Shown here piece by piece: positions 8,163-13,253 of a stretch of DNA of 21,124 nt (its first letter is position 1; each line of letters starts with the position of its first letter). The notes beneath the pieces are model-generated. The model ran no database searches and was not told where the DNA came from. It worked only from the letters and a program-made list of their open reading frames with translations. The stretch covers positions 1 to 21,124 of the IMG/VR virus record IMGVR_UViG_3300028025_001883; one strand, written 5' to 3'. The position numbers were made by a program, and so were the translations under genes. The DNA comes from a virus.

Positions 8163-8265
8163 TCCCAAGGATAACCGCGCCAGCAACCTCGCCTCTACCT
8201 CCGTAAGCAAGAATCGCGGATTCCCCCGCACAGCAAAGAATAAGCCCAAAGGACGACTCAAATGA
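7780..8265 (+). CDS. Coiled-coil protein fused to the C-terminal tail of the HNH-like protein
   Basis: A frame of 161 codons from ATG 7780. Residues 1-110 are acidic then helical (SWSMLKDSIYAAQEAIRAGI; ENTQELLADHDVRLGRTTRS; AERLEGEIRQMQAALDGLQK), a coiled-coil pattern that recurs, from memory, in small phage proteins. From about residue 128 the sequence changes to PKDNRASNLASTSVSKNRGF and a basic end, which is the expected C-terminus of the HNH-like protein begun at 7593. The fusion therefore looks like the product of a rearrangement. Between 8066 and 8206 another frame (M-G-S-K-N-Q..., with KARRWLRMVRGGKWIYLW) also looks protein-like and may be the cut-off start of a further small gene. The stop overlaps the next ATG (ATGA). 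Confidence 0.6.
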   Translation: MKQNQTESKQKDIEEPRDEGLDETACSPSFVGYLPESWSMLKDSIYAAQEAIRAGIENTQELLADHDVRLGRTTRSNRYTAERLEGEIRQMQAALDGLQKPNGCAYGESSPMAPHGARRQVDLSLENNPKDNRASNLASTSVSKNRGFPRTAKNKPKGRLK

Positions 8266-8474
8266 CCCCACTACCCAAACCAACCATCCAGCAAGCCGTA
8301 GCCGCCCTCTCAGACCGTGACGAGTTCAAGGCCATCATCCAGTTCATCCAAGACGAGCGTGAGAGATTCTTCGCAGACTTGCGGATGTGCGCTGATACAA
8401 ACGATGTGATGAAGATTGTTGGCAGCGTGGCAACATTGGATGAGCTTTTATCCTTGTTGAAAAAAGAAGGTTGA
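8262..8474 (+). CDS. Small helical phage protein (70 aa)
   Basis: The product begins MTPLPKPTIQQAVAALSDRD and contains FKAIIQFIQDERERFFADLR and NDVMKIVGSVATLDELLSLL. It is predicted almost entirely helical. The D-E-R-E-R-F-F-x-D-L-R and A-T-L-D-E-L-L pattern recurs, from memory, in small phage proteins of unknown role near portal genes. It overlaps the upstream fused frame by ATGA, and is the last rightward gene before the terminator at 8539. A function cannot be assigned. Confidence 0.75.
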   Translation: MTPLPKPTIQQAVAALSDRDEFKAIIQFIQDERERFFADLRMCADTNDVMKIVGSVATLDELLSLLKKEG

Positions 8475-8538
8475 CATCCCCCGCTCCCGTGCTTTTATTG
8501 CCTCGCCGTTTCGTTTTCGGCGTGTTTGTGTGTCTCAG

Positions 8539-8576
8539 AGAGCCGTAGGGGTTAATCCTCTACGGTTCTTTTGTTT
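8539..8576 (+). terminator. Rho-independent terminator ending the packaging/portal unit
   Basis: A 13-bp stem (8539-8551 with 8557-8569, two G-T pairs), a 5-base loop TTAAT, and then TTTTGTTT. It lies about 65 bases after the last rightward gene and points rightward. A smaller CGCCG/CGGCG hairpin precedes it at 8504-8522. It ends just where the first attC-like palindrome begins. Confidence 0.85.
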
Positions 8577-8627
8577 GAACAGGTCGATACACTGAACGCT
8601 TTGCGTCAGTGATCTTGGCTGTTCGGC
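8577..8627 (+). repeat. attC-like palindrome A
   Basis: Folds as GAACAG (8577-8582) with CTGTTC (8619-8624); unpaired GTC opposite TTGG; GAT with ATC; extrahelical A8589; CACTGA (8590-8595) with TCAGTG (8606-8611); extrahelical A8596; CGC with GCG; loop TTT. The right end is GTTCGGC, one base off the integron R-prime consensus GTTRRRY. Two extrahelical bases separated by six paired bases are the hallmark of integron attC sites, and they lie in the left half, giving a rightward polarity. The stop codon of the leftward gene at 8606 is inside the stem. Nearly identical to the site at 17771. A structured terminator is the alternative reading. Confidence 0.65.
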
Positions 8628-8932
8628 AGACACAAAGAGCATCGGTGCGAATCGTTTGGACTCATGTTGAGTGCGTCGATTTTCCTCCGTAGGCGCATTC
8701 CAATGGTGCACGCTTCGCGCTCCGTCATCAGTCCCGATTTTTCCAGCGCCGCGAGATTACGCTGCATATCCAGCAGTCTGAGCGCCTGTCCTTTTTGCTC
8801 TGGACGCCAAGAGAATCCATCATCCTCCGCCTGCCTCCAAAAGCTCTTTGCATAGACTCCAAGACTGGGACGGAAGCGTGCCGAACAAGTCGCCGCACGC
8901 AACGGGCTATCGCTTTTCAATTTCTTTTTCAT
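8606..8932 (-). CDS. Small helical hypothetical protein, leftward cassette-like gene
   Basis: A 108-residue protein starting MKKKLKSDSPLRAATCSARF (a start 45 bases further upstream at 8977 is possible). The middle is helical (QKGQALRLLDMQRNLAALEK, MRLRRKIDALNMSP). I do not recognise a family. The gene starts inside the variable loop of attC-like site B and its stop (TGA read leftward, 8606-8608) lies in the stem of site A, so the gene spans almost exactly the DNA between the two sites. The C-terminal residues LPNSQDH are encoded by the palindrome itself. No clear Shine-Dalgarno is visible. The overlapping rightward frame at 8664-8855 has a poor, Ser/Cys-rich composition. Confidence 0.6.
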   Translation of the reverse strand: MKKKLKSDSPLRAATCSARFRPSLGVYAKSFWRQAEDDGFSWRPEQKGQALRLLDMQRNLAALEKSGLMTEREACTIGMRLRRKIDALNMSPNDSHRCSLCLPNSQDH

Positions 8933-8973
8933 AGTCGTTTCAGGTTCGCCCGTGCGTGGGCTAGACGTTCGCC
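8880..8973 (+). repeat. attC-like palindrome B (long variable loop)
   Basis: Left box GCCGAAC (8880-8886), right box GTTCGCC (8967-8973). Pairing: GAAC with GTTC; spacer AAGTC opposite TAGAC; GCC (8892-8894) with GGC (8959-8961); extrahelical G8895; CACGCA (8896-8901) with TGCGTG (8953-8958); extrahelical A8902; CGGGC (8903-8907) with GCCCG (8948-8952); then a 40-base variable loop. The primary sequence is unlike site A, but the order and sizes of paired and unpaired elements are the same, including the six-base separation of the extrahelical bases. The stop codon of the leftward gene at 8961 is in its right half. Confidence 0.65.
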
Positions 8974-9197
8974 TCACAAACGGAATGCGGAATCCCCGTT
9001 ATCAACCTGTCTGCGCCGGGACCGTCCATGTTCCACACAGTTGCGTCCACCGTATCAGCGTGGACTGCTTCGATTGTTGCCGCGCAATCAATTCCCCATC
9101 GGTTCTTGATCGGCACAGTTACAATGTCGCCCACAGAAAAAGGCGAACAAGGCGGTGGACCCAACAGAATCCCGTCGGTGTTTTCTGGTGTATTCAT
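8961..9197 (-). CDS. Small beta-barrel-like hypothetical protein
   Basis: A 78-residue product beginning MNTPENTDGILLGPPPCSPF. The core FSVGDIVTVPIKNRWGIDCA, then ATIEAVHADTVDATVW, alternates hydrophobic and polar residues with a V-G-D-x-V-x-V opening, as in small SH3-like barrels; this is inference from pattern. An alternative start at 9227 would add ten residues but overlaps the next gene. The C-terminus CEANV and the TAG stop are encoded within attC-like site B. Its start lies a few bases downstream of the stop of the gene at 9202, so the leftward genes are probably co-transcribed. Function unknown. Confidence 0.6.
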   Translation of the reverse strand: MNTPENTDGILLGPPPCSPFSVGDIVTVPIKNRWGIDCAATIEAVHADTVDATVWNMDGPGADRLITGIPHSVCEANV

Positions 9198-9201
9198 AGA
9201 T

Positions 9202-9492
9202 TTATTTTTCGGGACTCTGTGAGTCACCTTTGGCGTTCGGCAGAGAATTTTGACGGCACTCCACGGAATCCTCCCATGCTGGCTTGGGTGCGGGCTCGTG
9301 CTTCAGCCAGAGCTTGTGGCGTCCGCAGTCCACCAGCGTGTAAGCCTCCCAACGTCCACAGGGTTTGCAGTTACGGTGATGGTTGCAATTCGGGTGATCG
9401 TAGATCCATTGATGCCACCCGATCAGGCAACAAAGATGCCGAACAAAGCGTGCGAGAGCAATCCGCCCCCGCTGTGTTATCGAAGTTTTCAT
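9202..9492 (-). CDS. Small Cys/His-rich protein, DUF1660-like
   Basis: A 96-residue product starting MKTSITQRGRIALARFVRHL. It contains LCCLIGWHQWIYDHPNCNHH followed by RNCKPCGRWEAY, giving C-x-x-x-G-W-H and C-x-x-C-G pairs that could bind zinc, similar to the small prophage proteins grouped as DUF1660. The C-terminal tail ends LPNAKGDSQSPEK. The LPNAK codons are the right half of an attC-like sequence (GTTCGGC on the plus strand). The frame is open further upstream to 9591, but that extension overlaps the neighbouring gene. No clear Shine-Dalgarno. The rightward frame across 8952-9497 is judged a shadow. Confidence 0.6.
   Translation of the reverse strand: MKTSITQRGRIALARFVRHLCCLIGWHQWIYDHPNCNHHRNCKPCGRWEAYTLVDCGRHKLWLKHEPAPKPAWEDSVECRQNSLPNAKGDSQSPEK
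9213..9241 (+). repeat. Possible degenerate attC half-site
   Basis: GACTC TGT GAGTC forms a 5-bp hairpin (9213-9225), followed by ACCTTTGGC and GTTCGGC (9235-9241), very like the right half of site A (ATCTTGGCT then GTTCGGCAGA). No GAAC-type left box occurs at the expected distance, so it cannot fold as a full attC. It overlaps the 3-prime end of the leftward gene at 9202. It may be an eroded site or a truncated duplicate. Confidence 0.35.
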
Positions 9493-9497
9493 GGTAG

Positions 9498-9785
9498 TTA
9501 TTTTGCTTGGTGAGTATCGGAGGTCGGTGTCGGGGCGGATGCCTCCACTTGGTCGTTCGTAGGTAAGAAATGCCGTCCTTCCTTGCCGCATACGTCACAA
9601 CCAAAAAGTCGCTCTAGCCTAGAGACTTCCCTTCGTTGTGACTTGCAGAATAAATTTGTGAACGTCTGCACTGTTTCGCCAGTTACAAGGGATACTTTTG
9701 AGCTTAGGGGGCGGACGCAAACATCAATGTCCCTGATGTGTTTGTGGTGCTTGCAATTTCTGCAAATAGGAGTTTCAGTGTTCAT
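9498..9785 (-). CDS. Small Cys-rich zinc-ribbon-like phage protein
   Basis: A 95-residue protein with MNTETPICRNCKHHKHIRDI (C-x-x-C-x-H-H), V-C-V-R-P-L, F-C-K-S-Q-R and a second pair in GCDVCGKEGRHFLP. The order C-x-x-C...C-V-R-P...V-S-L-V-T-G...F-T...C...C-G-x-x-G-x-x-F recurs, from memory, in small phage proteins that probably bind a structural metal; no enzymatic role is known. It is the first gene of the leftward block; its leader lies in the 945-base control region and includes a GGGG/CCCC hairpin (9802-9816). It is followed by the gene at 9202-9492 after 5 bases. Confidence 0.75.
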   Translation of the reverse strand: MNTETPICRNCKHHKHIRDIDVCVRPLSSKVSLVTGETVQTFTNLFCKSQRREVSRLERLFGCDVCGKEGRHFLPTNDQVEASAPTPTSDTHQAK

Positions 9786-9960
9786 GGTGTTGATTTGTTG
9801 CGGGGTTATTGTCCCCTTTCTCTCATTTGATTCAAGAAGAATCTTTTCTTTTTTCAGTCAACGTCCCTGGTGGTGATCCTCCGAAGCGGACACGGTTGTC
9901 CCGTTAAGGAATCAACCGTGATTTAAGAACGTCCCTGTATGGAGCCACCCCCTTGCTTTC

Positions 9961-10047
9961 TCACGACGGGGATTGAACCCGACCTTGTATCGGGAGTAGG
10001 ACTGTCTCGGTAGAGTCTCCCTGCGAATTGCTCCGCGTGATACAAGG
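9961..10047 (-). ncRNA. Structured element with tRNA-like T-arm, possibly a decayed tRNA
   Basis: Read leftward, CCTTGTATC (10047-10039) and GATACAAGG (9991-9983) form a perfect 9-bp stem. Just beyond is TCGGG TTCAATC CCCGT, a good tRNA T-arm, and then CGTGAGA, which pairs at six of seven positions with TATCACG (10042-10036) as an acceptor stem would. The implied length of about 85 bases suits a tRNA with a long variable arm. However, no acceptable anticodon stem-loop with T33 could be built, and the 9-bp stem competes with the acceptor stem. It could be a decayed tRNA, a tRNA-like structure or an unrelated RNA. Confidence 0.3.
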
Positions 10048-10191
10048 CTTGCCCAGTCTTTCGACTGCGACTGATTACCCGTGCGCTGACAACCTAAACG
10101 CACAGAACCTTGGATTTCCAACTAGCCGAACTTCACGCCATTTCTCAGACTGCTCGGTTTGATATGTTCGTAGCCTTCCCACTGGAAATGA

Positions 10192-10240
10192 AAAGCTCCG
10201 AGGCGGGAGGTAGCAATACCGCACTCGGAGCTTTCTTTAT
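10192..10240. terminator. Bidirectional terminator-like hairpin
   Basis: AAAGCTCCGAG (10192-10202) pairs perfectly with CTCGGAGCTTT (10224-10234), enclosing an inner GGTA-GCAA-TACC hairpin. It is followed by CTTT on the right and preceded by AAAA on the left, so it could act in both directions. It would insulate the leftward block from the rightward capsid unit. Confidence 0.65.
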
Positions 10241-10308
10241 GCCAAGCTGATCAAGCGGCGGCTGTTGGAGAACTTTAACGTTGAGTGCTACCTCTCGTCG
10301 GCGCAAAT

Positions 10309-10457
10309 CTACGCAGGATTTTTTGCCAGCGCAAGAAAAATCTTCCTGAAAATAAAAACGCCCCCCTCGCGAAAGGGGAGCGTTTCTCTGAAAGTCGAAT
10401 TGGACAGCGACAAGCAGAGGCTACCCATGTTTTTCTGACAGCGCAAGAGAAATCTTC
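10309..10457 (+). repeat. 37-bp imperfect direct repeat
   Basis: 10309-10345 and 10421-10457 match at 31 of 37 positions; the shared core is CAGCGCAAGA followed by AAATCTTC. The copies lie either side of the hairpin at 10350-10385. A-rich iterons of this kind may bind a regulator or initiator; no function can be read from the sequence. Confidence 0.6.
10350..10385 (-). terminator. Leftward terminator-like hairpin
   Basis: AAACGC-C-CCCCT pairs with AGGGG-A-GCGTTT (one mismatch) around the loop CGCGAA. Read leftward the stem is followed by TTATTTT-like sequence (plus strand AAAATAAAAACG), a good intrinsic terminator for leftward transcripts. In the rightward direction the tail TTTCTCT is weaker. 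Confidence 0.55.
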
Positions 10458-10537
10458 AAAGAAAAAGTAACCCGTAACGTGGGTCAGCCGTATCCCATAC
10501 CGGAGTCACCCGGCTTGCCACTCCCCCTGGGATAATG

Positions 10538-10565
10538 GGGTAGGTGGTCGACTAGCCACCGACCC
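10538..10565. other. Strong hairpin upstream of the capsid unit
   Basis: GGGT-A-GGTGG (10538-10547) pairs with CCACC-G-ACCC (10556-10565), nine base pairs with one mismatch, loop TCGACTAG. It has no T-run, so it is not an ordinary terminator. Two other hairpins precede it: CCGTAT with ATACCGG (10488-10503) and CCCC with GGGG (about 10523-10540, which competes with it). Together they may form a leader or packaging-related structure. Confidence 0.4.
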
Positions 10566-10660
10566 TAGCGATGTGTCCGACAACCTGCGTAGCAATGGCG
10601 TTAAGTTCTCATTCATTTCACAAGGCATCAAGAAAAATCTCAATGAATTTACATCGCCTA

Positions 10661-10689
10661 TTGACAACTGCAATAAATTCGCATAAAGC
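10661..10689 (+). promoter_or_regulatory. Candidate promoter for the scaffold/capsid unit
   Basis: TTGACA at 10661-10666 is a perfect sigma-70-type -35 box; 17 bases later is TAAAGC (10684-10689), a weak -10 match (three of six). Transcription would start near 10696, about 35 bases before the scaffold ATG. Position after the terminators and hairpins supports it; the weak -10 lowers confidence. Confidence 0.35.
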
Positions 10690-10730
10690 TCTTTCAAGTC
10701 GCACCGCCGAGCGTAAATGGCGTTTCCAAT

Positions 10731-11747
10731 ATGAGCAATCCAGAAGCTACCGCTGAAGCTATCGAATCAGTGTCTAACCTGTCATTTGAAGAGCTTGTAG
10801 CTCAGAGAACGGCAAGACAAAATCCAGAACCTGAATCCGAGGAGCAACCCGAAGAAGAAGTAACCGAAACTGAGGAGGAAGAGATTTCTACCGAAGAAGA
10901 AGAAGCCGAAACAGAGGAAGAACCCGAAGAGGAGGAAGAGGAAAGCGAAATTGATCTACTGTCGTTGACCACGGAGCAGATTCAATCTTTAGCCAAAAAG
11001 GGTAAGAGCCGACTCCTTCAACGGATTGGCGAGCTAACCGCTCAGAAAAAAGCCTTAGAGGAAAAGATTCAATCTCAACCTAAAGTTAAGGAAGTTCCAC
11101 AAGAAGAAATTCCGATTCAGATTCGAGAAATAAAATCACTCGATGAATTAGAAGCGAAATATGAAGAACTTGAGAACACCCTTGAAGCAACGGAAGAATT
11201 ACTAAGACAATACCGAGATTATAGTCCTGAAGATATAATCCTAGTAGGAGACAGGGAATTCACCAAGAAGCAGATTGATGACGCTAACTTCAATAGCCGC
11301 AAGTCATTGAATAAATACATACCTGCCCAGAGAGCCAATATCCAACGGATGGCTCAAATGGATCAGTTGAAAAATCAATACATTGCAGCTGCACAAGAAG
11401 AAGTTCCAGACATAACGGATGAAACCACGACTGTCGGGAAACAATTCAAAGATTTAATGTCTGACCCGCTTATCGAAAAGCTACGCAAACAAGTTCCTGA
11501 AATTGGCTACCAAATAGAATACATCCTGGCTCATGCGTCAAACTCCATCAACGGTGGAACGAGAATCAAGAAGCAACCTGCGGTGGCGAACAAGCTGAAA
11601 ATCAGCCCATCATCTTCGCCATTTGGTGCAGGAGCTGCGAAATCCTCGGCCCCCTCCACGAAAAAGGGGACGGACGCATACAGCCGCTTTGAAAAAAGTG
11701 GGAGTCCGGAAGAATGGGTTGCTGCTAGAATCGCTAAATACAAGTAA
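10731..11747 (+). CDS. Putative head scaffolding protein
   Basis: A 338-residue protein directly upstream of the major capsid gene, the classical scaffold position. Residues about 30-75 are an extreme Glu-rich tract (for example EEEEAETEEEPEEEEEESEI), followed by helical, coiled-coil-forming sequence (RIGELTAQKKALEEKIQSQP; LEAKYEELENTLEATEELLR). The C-terminus is flexible and then basic (TDAYSRFEKSGSPEEWVAAR), as expected for the segment that contacts the capsid protein. Scaffolds guide prohead assembly and are then released. The gene is more A-rich than the capsid gene and its start (CCAATATGAGC) has no Shine-Dalgarno. A different internal head protein is possible but less likely. Confidence 0.8.
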   Translation: MSNPEATAEAIESVSNLSFEELVAQRTARQNPEPESEEQPEEEVTETEEEEISTEEEEAETEEEPEEEEEESEIDLLSLTTEQIQSLAKKGKSRLLQRIGELTAQKKALEEKIQSQPKVKEVPQEEIPIQIREIKSLDELEAKYEELENTLEATEELLRQYRDYSPEDIILVGDREFTKKQIDDANFNSRKSLNKYIPAQRANIQRMAQMDQLKNQYIAAAQEEVPDITDETTTVGKQFKDLMSDPLIEKLRKQVPEIGYQIEYILAHASNSINGGTRIKKQPAVANKLKISPSSSPFGAGAAKSSAPSTKKGTDAYSRFEKSGSPEEWVAARIAKYK

Positions 11748-11765
11748 ATTCAACCAACTAAGAAA

Positions 11766-12761
11766 ATGCCTATCTCAAATACTTATCAGCCATCCGCCCC
11801 CGCCGCAAAAGCGGGTCAGGGTTCCGCCGTCTCCAACCGTGAGGATCTAAGCAACGAGCTTTCCATCCTCGCACCGGAAGAGACTCCTATCCTTTCGCTC
11901 TGCGGCAAGGGTAAAGCATCTGCCACCTACACCGAGTGGACTGTTGACAGCCTCGCCTCTCCCGCAACCACGGGTATCAGCGAAGGTTCTGACGTTACCT
12001 CGTTCTCCGACAAGTTCGCGGATCGCGCTCGCCTTGGAAACTACATCCAACTCATGCGCCGTGACTACATTGTGTCCAACCTCCAGCAAGCCGTCACCAG
12101 TGTCGGCCCTGCTAACGTGGCACAAGCGGAAGCGAAGTCCATGCGTGAAATCAAGCGCGATATCGAAGCCACCATCGCCTCCGATAACGAGATGACGGTT
12201 GAGAACGGTGCTGGCACTCCTTACGGAATGCGCGGTCTTGGCAAGTGGATTCAGTCCACCGCCCAAGCAACCAACCCAGTTCCCGCTGCTTATCGCACCC
12301 CATCCGGTTCGATCATTGCTTCTACGCTCAGTGAGTCCTCGTTCAACACGATGATCGGCAGCATCTTCGCCAAGAACGGTGAGATGAACAGCCTGACCCT
12401 TGTTGCTAACGTGGCACTTCGCCAGCTTATCAGCAACTTCACTCGTGCAACTCCGGCGTCCGCTGGCGTTACCTACCACGTCAACCAAGACGCTACGAGC
12501 AAGCAAATCACCCTTTCGGTGAACCTGTATGACTCCGACTTCGGACTTGTTAAGATCGTGAACGGCAACCCTAGCTGTATGCCAACTGGCTCGACCAACG
12601 TGGGCTACGTCCTCAATCCTAAGTATCTGGGCTTCAACACCCTGATTCCTATGGGTGCTACTCGCCTTGAAAACCAAGGTGGCGGCGAGCGCGGCTTCAT
12701 TGACGTTGCAGGAACCCTGTGTGTCAAACACCCACAAGCCCACGGTAAAATCGCATACTAA
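11766..12761 (+). CDS. Major capsid protein, SU10-type (DUF5309-like)
   Basis: A 331-residue protein with the N-terminal signature NREDLSNELSILAPEETP, then LSLCGKGKASATYTEWTVDS and TTGISEGSDVTSF, which matches the SU10/DUF5309 capsid family (HK97 fold). The family forms the icosahedral shell after scaffold-assisted assembly. The middle (MRRDYIVSNLQQAVTSVGPA; RDIEATIASDNEM) and the C-terminal P-domain-like segment (YVLNPKYLGFNTLIPMGATR) fit. Codon use is more regular and GC-rich than in neighbouring genes, as in highly expressed genes. That bias creates a long antisense frame at 11847-12797, which is not a gene. The leader CAACTAAGAAA has no Shine-Dalgarno. Confidence 0.92.
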   Translation: MPISNTYQPSAPAAKAGQGSAVSNREDLSNELSILAPEETPILSLCGKGKASATYTEWTVDSLASPATTGISEGSDVTSFSDKFADRARLGNYIQLMRRDYIVSNLQQAVTSVGPANVAQAEAKSMREIKRDIEATIASDNEMTVENGAGTPYGMRGLGKWIQSTAQATNPVPAAYRTPSGSIIASTLSESSFNTMIGSIFAKNGEMNSLTLVANVALRQLISNFTRATPASAGVTYHVNQDATSKQITLSVNLYDSDFGLVKIVNGNPSCMPTGSTNVGYVLNPKYLGFNTLIPMGATRLENQGGGERGFIDVAGTLCVKHPQAHGKIAY

Positions 12762-12788
12762 TCCCGATAAAAAGAAAGAAACAAAAAT

Positions 12789-13205
12789 ATGCCTCAACTA
12801 GCTAATAATGAATCGCGTGGGTTTACCCACTACTTCCGCATGACTGCTGCTGACCTTGTTGCTGCTGGTACTTCAGCAAAGACAATCGGTGTAGTTCCTC
12901 GCGGTGGTATCGTCACCAATGCTGCTGTAACTGTCATTAGTGCCATCACAGGTGCTTCTGACATTACTCTGACACTTGGCGTTACCGGAACTGCTGCTGG
13001 ACTTATTGCATCGACTGACCTTGATGCTCTTACCGCAACGGCTTACAACACGGGATCGCTAGTCGATACCGAGCCTGGTTACGTCAACAACACCACCTCG
13101 CCAGTGAACATTATCGCCACCCTTGGCGGAACTGTTTCAAGCATCACTGGTGGTGAGATTGTGTTTGGTCTGACCATCCTCAATCCGTTCGACATCACCC
13201 CATAA
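12789..13205 (+). CDS. Probable head decoration or minor capsid protein
   Basis: A 138-residue protein right after the major capsid gene. It is rich in Ala, Thr, Val and Gly with alternating beta-strand pattern (GVVPRGGIVTNAAVTVISAI; ASDITLTLGVTGTAAGLIAS; GGTVSSITGGEIVFGLTILN). Small beta-rich proteins at this position commonly coat and stabilise the capsid surface; no specific family is recognised, so the role is inferred. The leader is purine-rich (AAAAAGAAAGAAACAAAAAT) without a canonical Shine-Dalgarno. The gene is followed by a strong terminator, so it probably ends the highly expressed scaffold-capsid unit. Confidence 0.65.
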   Translation: MPQLANNESRGFTHYFRMTAADLVAAGTSAKTIGVVPRGGIVTNAAVTVISAITGASDITLTLGVTGTAAGLIASTDLDALTATAYNTGSLVDTEPGYVNNTTSPVNIIATLGGTVSSITGGEIVFGLTILNPFDITP

Positions 13206-13214
13206 ACCCAAATC

Positions 13215-13253
13215 GGGGAGGGAGGTTAAAATCTCCCTCCCCTTTCTTTCTTT
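13215..13253 (+). terminator. Rho-independent terminator after the capsid genes
   Basis: GGGGAGGGAG (13215-13224) pairs perfectly with CTCCCTCCCC (13233-13242), loop GTTAAAAT, followed by TTTCTTTCTTT. The next gene's ATG is at 13254, immediately after the T-run, so this terminator probably lowers expression of the neck and tail genes relative to capsid. Confidence 0.85.

Larger units (their letters stand above)
9786..10730. other. Non-coding control region between divergent transcription units
   Basis: About 945 bases with no convincing gene. It separates the leftward block ending at 9785 from the rightward scaffold/capsid unit. It holds a 9-bp perfect inverted repeat with a tRNA T-arm-like hairpin (9961-10047), a bidirectional terminator (10192-10240), a 37-bp imperfect direct repeat (10309-10345 and 10421-10457), a second terminator-like hairpin (10350-10385), a strong hairpin (10538-10565) and a candidate promoter (10661-10689). 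Short frames at 9912-10121 (leftward), 10285-10470 and 10571-10756 (rightward) run through these structures and do not look like proteins. A replication origin, packaging signal or small RNA could lie here; nothing proves one. Confidence 0.6.

Noticed and set aside
8471-8499. Promoter with TTGACA at 8471
   Set aside because: The -35 is perfect but the -10 candidate TTTATT is poor, and a terminator follows within 50 bases with no rightward gene to express.
8952-9497. 181-codon rightward frame across the first leftward block
   Set aside because: Its product is rich in Arg, Cys and Ser with no domain, while the opposite strand encodes recognisable Cys-motif small proteins in consistent spacing.
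9961-10042. Functional tRNA on the leftward strand
   Set aside because: T-arm and acceptor pairing are good, but no anticodon arm with T33 and five base pairs can be formed, and position 8 is not T.
9912-10121. 69-codon leftward frame in the control region
   Set aside because: It runs through the 9-bp inverted repeat and the T-arm-like hairpin; composition is Arg/Ser/Gly-rich and there is no leader.
10125-10173. Another attC-like site (GCCGAAC ... GTTCGTA)
   Set aside because: The boxes are present but the inner halves do not pair, so the extrahelical-base architecture is missing.
10285-10470. 61-codon rightward frame
   Set aside because: It spans the direct repeats and a terminator-like hairpin and is lysine-rich from A-rich DNA; no Shine-Dalgarno.
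10571-10756. 61-codon rightward frame overlapping the scaffold start
   Set aside because: It covers the candidate promoter and overlaps the scaffold gene in another frame; product has no recognisable pattern, though a tiny gene cannot be fully excluded.
11847-12797. 316-codon leftward frame opposite the major capsid gene
   Set aside because: It is a shadow caused by the strong codon bias of the capsid gene, which has a recognisable family signature; the antisense product has no motif or gene-like leader.
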